Source of the DNA: Asticcacaulis sp.
GTDB lineage: Bacteria > Pseudomonadota > Alphaproteobacteria > Caulobacterales > Caulobacteraceae
Reading direction: 5' to 3'
Assembly: GCF_020217185.1 (NCBI RefSeq)
Contig: NZ_JAIWNX010000127.1
Location: 1 to 10,000 of the forward strand
DNA length: 10,000 nucleotides
The position numbers were made by a program, and so were the translations under genes. Under the pieces are notes generated by a model. It did no database searches. It saw only the letters and a program-made list of their open reading frames with translations, and had not been told where the DNA came from. The first letter of the stretch is position 1. Each line of letters opens with the position of its first letter. Positions 6,699 to 10,000 of this stretch are shown here, piece after piece.

Positions 6699-7865
6699 AT
6701 GATGGATCGCCGACAGCTTTTACTAGGTGCCGGAGGCCTGCCGCTGGTCGCCAGCGCCGCCGCTACCGCCCAAACGGCTGCCCAAACAACTGGCAAAGCC
6801 GCCGGTCAGCCCCTGCCCAACGGGGTTGATCTGCCGGAACCGCCCAAAAAGCGTCTGGGCTGGGCCGTGGTCGGTCTGGGCAGCTACGCCATTAATCAGG
6901 TGATTCCCGGCTTCCTTCAGGCCGATGAGTCGCGCATGACCGCCTTCGTCTCCGGCAATCCGGCCAAGGCAAAGGACCTGGCTGAGCGGTATGGCGTGGC
7001 CAAAACCTATGGCTATGACGATTTCGACAAGATCGCCGCCGACAAGGACATCGACTGTGTCTATATCGTCCTGCCGGTGGGTCTGCACGCCGAGTATACC
7101 ATCCGTGCCCTGAAGGCCGGCAAGCACGTCCTGTGCGAAAAGCCGATGGCTTCGACGGTCGAGGAATGCGAGGCCATGGTGGCCGCCGCCAAGGCCGCCA
7201 ATCGGCAATTGGGTGTGGCCTATCGCGTGCATTTCGAGCCGCTCAATATCGAGGTCAAGCGCCGCTGCAAGCAGGGTGAACTGGGCGACCTGCGCTACAT
7301 CACCGGCGATGCCGGGTTCAATGCCGACCCGCAATATCCGCCGATGAAGTGGCGTCTGGACAAGCCGCTGGCCGGTGGCGGTTCCATGTACGATATCGGC
7401 ATCTACGCGCTGAACGGTGCCCTGATGCTGGCGGATCAGATGCCCGACAGCGTGTCGGCCGTCTATGCCTATCCGAAGGACGATCCGCGCTTTAAGACCG
7501 TCGAAGGCGGGCTAAACTGGCGCATGACCTTCCCGTCAGGCCTCAGCGCACAGGGCTCCTCCTCCTACTGCTACGCCGGCGGATCACGCATCAAGGTGTT
7601 CGGGGCCAGCGCTGCCATCAATATGGACCCGGCATCGGACTATTACGACAATCGCGCCAATCTGCACCGTGGCTGGGACCCCGGTACGCCGGTGCGCGCG
7701 GCCCCGCCCTATACCCAGTTCGCCGCGCAGGTGGACGGCTTTTCGCAGGCCACGCGCAGCAATACGCCGCACCGTACGCCGGGCGAGATGGGGCTGCGCG
7801 ACATCCGCCTGATTCAGGCCATGTACCGCAGCGCCGATCAGGGCGGGGTAGTGGTTAAGGTTTAA
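6699..7865 (+). CDS. Tat-exported Gfo/Idh/MocA oxidoreductase, glucose-fructose oxidoreductase-like
   Basis: 388 residues. A twin-arginine signal 'DRRQLLLGAG' (3-12) with a hydrophobic stretch and an ATA-Q cut near residue 24 points to folded, cofactor-loaded export to the periplasm. The Rossmann domain has 'VVGLGSYA' (57-64), 'CVYIVLPVGLHAEY' (120-133) and 'GKHVLCEKPMA' (141-151, K148 being the usual catalytic Lys). The second domain has 'GGGSMYDIGIYALNG' (226-240, D232 and Y236 at the expected active-site region). This closely recalls Zymomonas glucose-fructose oxidoreductase, which uses tightly held NADP(H) to oxidise one sugar to its lactone while reducing another. The Caulobacter aldose-aldose oxidoreductase is an equal alternative. 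ATG 6699 follows AGAGGA at 8 nt; a second ATG at 6702 is possible. It converges with a lactonase gene (4-nt overlap) and shares its operator sequence, supporting a joint role. Confidence 0.9.
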   Translation: MMDRRQLLLGAGGLPLVASAAATAQTAAQTTGKAAGQPLPNGVDLPEPPKKRLGWAVVGLGSYAINQVIPGFLQADESRMTAFVSGNPAKAKDLAERYGVAKTYGYDDFDKIAADKDIDCVYIVLPVGLHAEYTIRALKAGKHVLCEKPMASTVEECEAMVAAAKAANRQLGVAYRVHFEPLNIEVKRRCKQGELGDLRYITGDAGFNADPQYPPMKWRLDKPLAGGGSMYDIGIYALNGALMLADQMPDSVSAVYAYPKDDPRFKTVEGGLNWRMTFPSGLSAQGSSSYCYAGGSRIKVFGASAAINMDPASDYYDNRANLHRGWDPGTPVRAAPPYTQFAAQVDGFSQATRSNTPHRTPGEMGLRDIRLIQAMYRSADQGGVVVKV

Positions 7866-8809
7866 CCCGCAAAAGGTGTCGCGGGCAGGCCTGTGTGCCC
7901 GCGCAGCCGGGCCGGCGACACTTCAAACAGTGTCCCGGCCACGCCCTTATCCGGCGCAGTGTCGGGCAGGAACTGCGCCGCTGAGCTGATATACAGGTGG
8001 TCGAGTTTGGCGCCGCCGAAGGCCATGCTGGTAATCTGGGTGGCGGGCAGGGCAATAGAGAAATCCAGTTTGCCTTCCGGAGTGTAGCGGCTGACGCGGC
8101 CGCCGCCATAATGGGCGATCCATACGCCGCCCTGCGCATCCGTGGTCATGCCATCCGGCGCGCCCATATCGCCGTCAAATTTTACGAAAAGCCGCTTGTT
8201 CGACAGTGCCCCATCGGGTGCGACATCGAAGGCAAAGACCTCCTTGTCGTAGGTTTCGGTGTGCCACAGGGTGCGGCCATCCGCGCTGAAGGTCGGGCCA
8301 TTGGCGCACAGATAGGGGCCGTCCGCCTTGGTGACGCTCAGATCGGCGTCGATGCGATAGAAGGCGCCGACCTTTTCCTTCCATTTGGTGTCCATGGTGC
8401 CGGTCCACAGACGACCTTTGGCATCGACCTTGCCGTCGTTCAGCCGCGTATCGTCGCGCTTTTCCGGCTGTACCAGAAGGGTGAAAGCGCCGCTTTTGGG
8501 ATCGAAGCCATAGACCCCGTCGCTGAGGCCCGCAATCAGGCCGCCCGATTTGCGATCGGCGAGGAAACAGACGGGCCTGGGCGTTTTCCAGGTCTTCAGA
8601 TCGCCGCTCTGAGGATCGAGCGCGTAGATGGTCTGCCCTGAAATATTGACCCAGAAAAGGCGCTTGTGTGCCGCCGACCAGTAGGGGCCTTCGCCCAGCG
8701 CGTCGCCTGCCCCCCCAAGGCCTCGTATGCCGGCTTCCGTAGCGACGCTGTGAAGCGGGAAGGCTATGGCGGCCAGTCCAAGGGCAAGGCTGTGGCGACG
8801 GGTGATCAT
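7862..8809 (-). CDS. Tat-exported SMP-30/gluconolactonase/LRE-family lactonase
   Basis: 315 residues, predicted six-bladed beta-propeller that hydrolyses sugar lactones. N-terminal 'ITRRHSLALGLAAIAF' (2-17) is a twin-arginine signal, with a cut plausible near residue 23-26. Metal ligands expected for the family are E40 ('LGEGPYW'), N170 ('CANGPTFS') and D219 ('APDGMTTD'). Substrate-side residues are R122 and N124 ('TRLNDGKVDAKGRLWTGTMD'). All key positions are present, so it should be active. ATG 8809 has AGAGGA at 8 nt, the same site and spacing as the oxidoreductase gene it converges on (stops overlap in TTAA, 7862-7865). The likely role is opening the aldonolactone made by that enzyme in the periplasm. 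Specificity (gluconolactone, xylonolactone or another) cannot be read from the sequence. Confidence 0.92.
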   Translation of the reverse strand: MITRRHSLALGLAAIAFPLHSVATEAGIRGLGGAGDALGEGPYWSAAHKRLFWVNISGQTIYALDPQSGDLKTWKTPRPVCFLADRKSGGLIAGLSDGVYGFDPKSGAFTLLVQPEKRDDTRLNDGKVDAKGRLWTGTMDTKWKEKVGAFYRIDADLSVTKADGPYLCANGPTFSADGRTLWHTETYDKEVFAFDVAPDGALSNKRLFVKFDGDMGAPDGMTTDAQGGVWIAHYGGGRVSRYTPEGKLDFSIALPATQITSMAFGGAKLDHLYISSAAQFLPDTAPDKGVAGTLFEVSPARLRGHTGLPATPFAG

Positions 8810-8849
8810 GGCGGGTTTCCTCTGTCCGGAGGGCGCGGATTCGCCCTGC

Positions 8850-8874
8850 TTTATAGGGTGACAACGTTATCACC
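8850..8874 (-). promoter_or_regulatory. Promoter -10 with LacI-type operator for the lactonase gene
   Basis: GGTGACAACGTTATCACC (8857-8874) is an 18-bp palindrome with central AACGTT and one mismatched pair, the form of LacI/GalR-family operators. Immediately downstream on the minus strand is TATAAA (8855-8850), a good -10, 40 nt before the ATG. The operator would occupy the -10/-35 spacer, a repressing position. No LacI-family gene lies in the window, so the regulator is encoded elsewhere. Confidence 0.65.
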
Positions 8875-8893
8875 TCTCGCGCCGCGCGAACAG

Positions 8894-8932
8894 AAAAAAG
8901 CGCGCCTCAGCCCCCTGTCGTGACAGGGGGCT
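8894..8932 (-). terminator. Hairpin terminator candidate of the autotransporter transcript
   Basis: AGCCCCCTGTC (8909-8919) and GACAGGGGGCT (8922-8932) form a perfect 11-bp inverted repeat. On the minus strand it is followed by nine bases and then six Ts (8899-8894). The T-run is further away than in a classical intrinsic terminator, so efficiency is uncertain. It lies 112 bp after the autotransporter stop codon and before the lactonase promoter, which suits insulation of the two. Confidence 0.5.
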
Positions 8933-8940
8933 CATTCCAC

Positions 8941-9043
8941 ACATTAGAGAATGCAATTCAGACAATATATTAGAATAAGTCAACAAAATATTGTTTTTAA
9001 TGTATAATATTAATTTTAATAAGCTAATACCTTAAGTGTGAAC
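8941..9043. other. AT-rich intergenic segment
   Basis: Only 22 of 103 bases are G or C, against a clearly GC-rich surround. It holds no gene. A plus-strand TCAACA-17-TATAAT arrangement (8980-9008) looks like a sigma-70 promoter reading into the autotransporter gene from its 3' end, but such matches are expected by chance in AT-rich DNA. AATATT motifs could form weak hairpins. Possible roles are a nucleoid-protein binding site, a boundary of acquired DNA, or a 3' untranslated region. Confidence 0.5.
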
Positions 9044-10000
9044 TCAGAATTTGAAACCCGTGCGAAGGCTCAGTTTGTAATTGCTGTATTCACTGTATTT
9101 TTCGCCTTCCGCTTCAAGTGCCACATAACCATATTCGTTGCCTGCCATCATACGCATACCGATGACCGGCGCGCCGCCCTTAACGTCGCCTGCCGAGAGG
9201 GTAAACGCATCCCCGCCGGTAAAGCGCGCGACGGTATCGTCCACCTTCACCGAGACATTATTGCGATAACCCACCCAGAATTCCGGTTGCAGCAGGGCCG
9301 TGCGGTCACCGCGCCCAAAGCTCAGGAGCGCAGAGGCGGTAGCGATATGGCTCTGGCGTTCATCTATGCTAAGGTCGAAGGCCGTGCCGCCGCCGCTCTC
9401 ATCCCGCGCGTCTTCTTTCAGCGCGTAATAGTCGAGGGAGAGGAGTGGTTTTACGCTGATTGGCCCCAGTGTCGCCAGATACGAGGCCCCCGTACTGCCT
9501 GAGAGACTGTAGCCGTTCCATTTGGCGCGCGCCGTGAGGGTATTGGCAGACCCCACCATCTGACGCTCCGTCTCTAAGAAGGTGCCGCCCACCCCGGCGC
9601 TTAACCAGGCCTTCAGACCACCGCTCTCCAGTCGCCAGTAACCGCCCACGGTGAAATCGGCCGCCGAAGAGGTTTCATAAGCGGTGGCGTAGGTGTCTTT
9701 GGGAGTCGCCGCCGTGTAGCTGGTGAAAAGACCTACCGCCTGCCCATAGCCCAGACCGCGTTCGATACCGCCGGCAAAGCTGAATCCGGTGGTCTTGAAC
9801 CCCAGGGTCTGGCCGCGTTCGCGATTGAGCTGATAGCCCTCTTCCTGAAGCCAGTAGTGGGTTTCGCCCACGCCGGGCAGGATCGACTGCTTTTCAATCG
9901 AGCGCGTCAGGGCCTCGCGGCCGCGCGACAGAGACAGCAGGGTTTCACCCGAAAAATCGGGCAGGAAGGCCGCATAGGTGCTGACAAAACCGGTTTCAGT
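9044..10000 (-). CDS. Autotransporter, C-terminal outer-membrane beta-barrel part; 5' part beyond window
   Basis: 318 C-terminal residues of a larger protein; the frame stays open to base 10000, so the GTG at 9871 is not the start. A helical linker-like stretch ('LLSLSRGREALTRSIEKQ', about 22-39 of the visible part) leads into a barrel of about 275 residues. Alternating aromatic and small residues form paired strands ('GFSFAGGIERGLGYGQAVGLF', 'SLSGSTGASYLATLGPISVKP'-type), and the chain ends in '...SLRTGFKF'. A terminal Phe is the usual BAM-recognised signature of type V autotransporter barrels. It should insert in the outer membrane and export or anchor the passenger, which is not visible here and is often a beta-helix adhesin or enzyme in this group. 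The low-GC segment at its 3' end sets it apart from the neighbouring sugar genes. Confidence 0.85.
   Translation of the reverse strand, partial: TETGFVSTYAAFLPDFSGETLLSLSRGREALTRSIEKQSILPGVGETHYWLQEEGYQLNRERGQTLGFKTTGFSFAGGIERGLGYGQAVGLFTSYTAATPKDTYATAYETSSAADFTVGGYWRLESGGLKAWLSAGVGGTFLETERQMVGSANTLTARAKWNGYSLSGSTGASYLATLGPISVKPLLSLDYYALKEDARDESGGGTAFDLSIDERQSHIATASALLSFGRGDRTALLQPEFWVGYRNNVSVKVDDTVARFTGGDAFTLSAGDVKGGAPVIGMRMMAGNEYGYVALEAEGEKYSEYSNYKLSLRTGFKF

Noticed and set aside
9044..9871. A complete 275-residue barrel protein starting at 9871
   Set aside because: The frame continues upstream to the window edge with a linker-like helix, no ribosome site was seen at 9871, and the barrel is a C-terminal domain type.
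1..10000. CRISPR array, tRNA, rRNA, riboswitch, insertion sequence or defence system
   Set aside because: No regularly spaced repeats, cloverleaf, known aptamer core, transposase or nuclease-type gene was seen on either strand.

Overview
The window is GC-rich, densely coding alphaproteobacterial chromosome. The efflux operon layout, the Tat-exported sugar enzymes, the large autotransporter and the hairpin repeats fit Caulobacterales (Asticcacaulis- or Caulobacter-like), but this is judged from gene content only. No database search was possible. No rRNA, tRNA, CRISPR array, phage gene or transposase is visible.

Left part (1-5422): a MexEF-type RND efflux system with its likely regulator. The inner-membrane pump (minus strand, 1-3022) runs off the left edge just before its C-terminus. 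Its periplasmic adaptor (3213-4415) lies upstream in the same orientation. The 190 bp between them holds three hairpins, including two copies of one palindromic element. A TetR-family regulator (4694-5422) is divergently transcribed. The shared 278-bp promoter region carries a perfect 13-bp inverted repeat that resolves into two 12-bp palindromes 22 bp apart, a strong candidate operator. No outer-membrane channel gene is visible; it could lie beyond the left edge.

Middle (5419-6540): a PA0069-family radical SAM protein of unknown substrate, converging on the regulator with a 4-nt stop-codon overlap.

Right-middle (6541-8874): a convergent pair of Tat-exported enzymes, a glucose-fructose-oxidoreductase-like Gfo/Idh/MocA protein (plus, 6699-7865) and an SMP-30/gluconolactonase-family lactonase (minus, 7862-8809). 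They also overlap by 4 nt. Both promoters share the 12-mer GGTGACAACGTT (a full 18-bp LacI-type palindrome at the lactonase gene), and both genes have the same Shine-Dalgarno at the same 8-nt spacing. The inferred system is a co-regulated periplasmic pathway: aldose oxidised to aldonolactone, then lactone hydrolysed to aldonic acid.

Right end (8894-10000): a hairpin terminator, a 103-bp stretch that is 79% A+T, and the C-terminal beta-barrel of an autotransporter (minus) that enters from beyond the right edge.

I see no clearly new multi-gene system. The best leads are regulatory: the double operator at the efflux locus, the shared operator of the two sugar enzymes, and the covarying hairpin pair inside the efflux operon.
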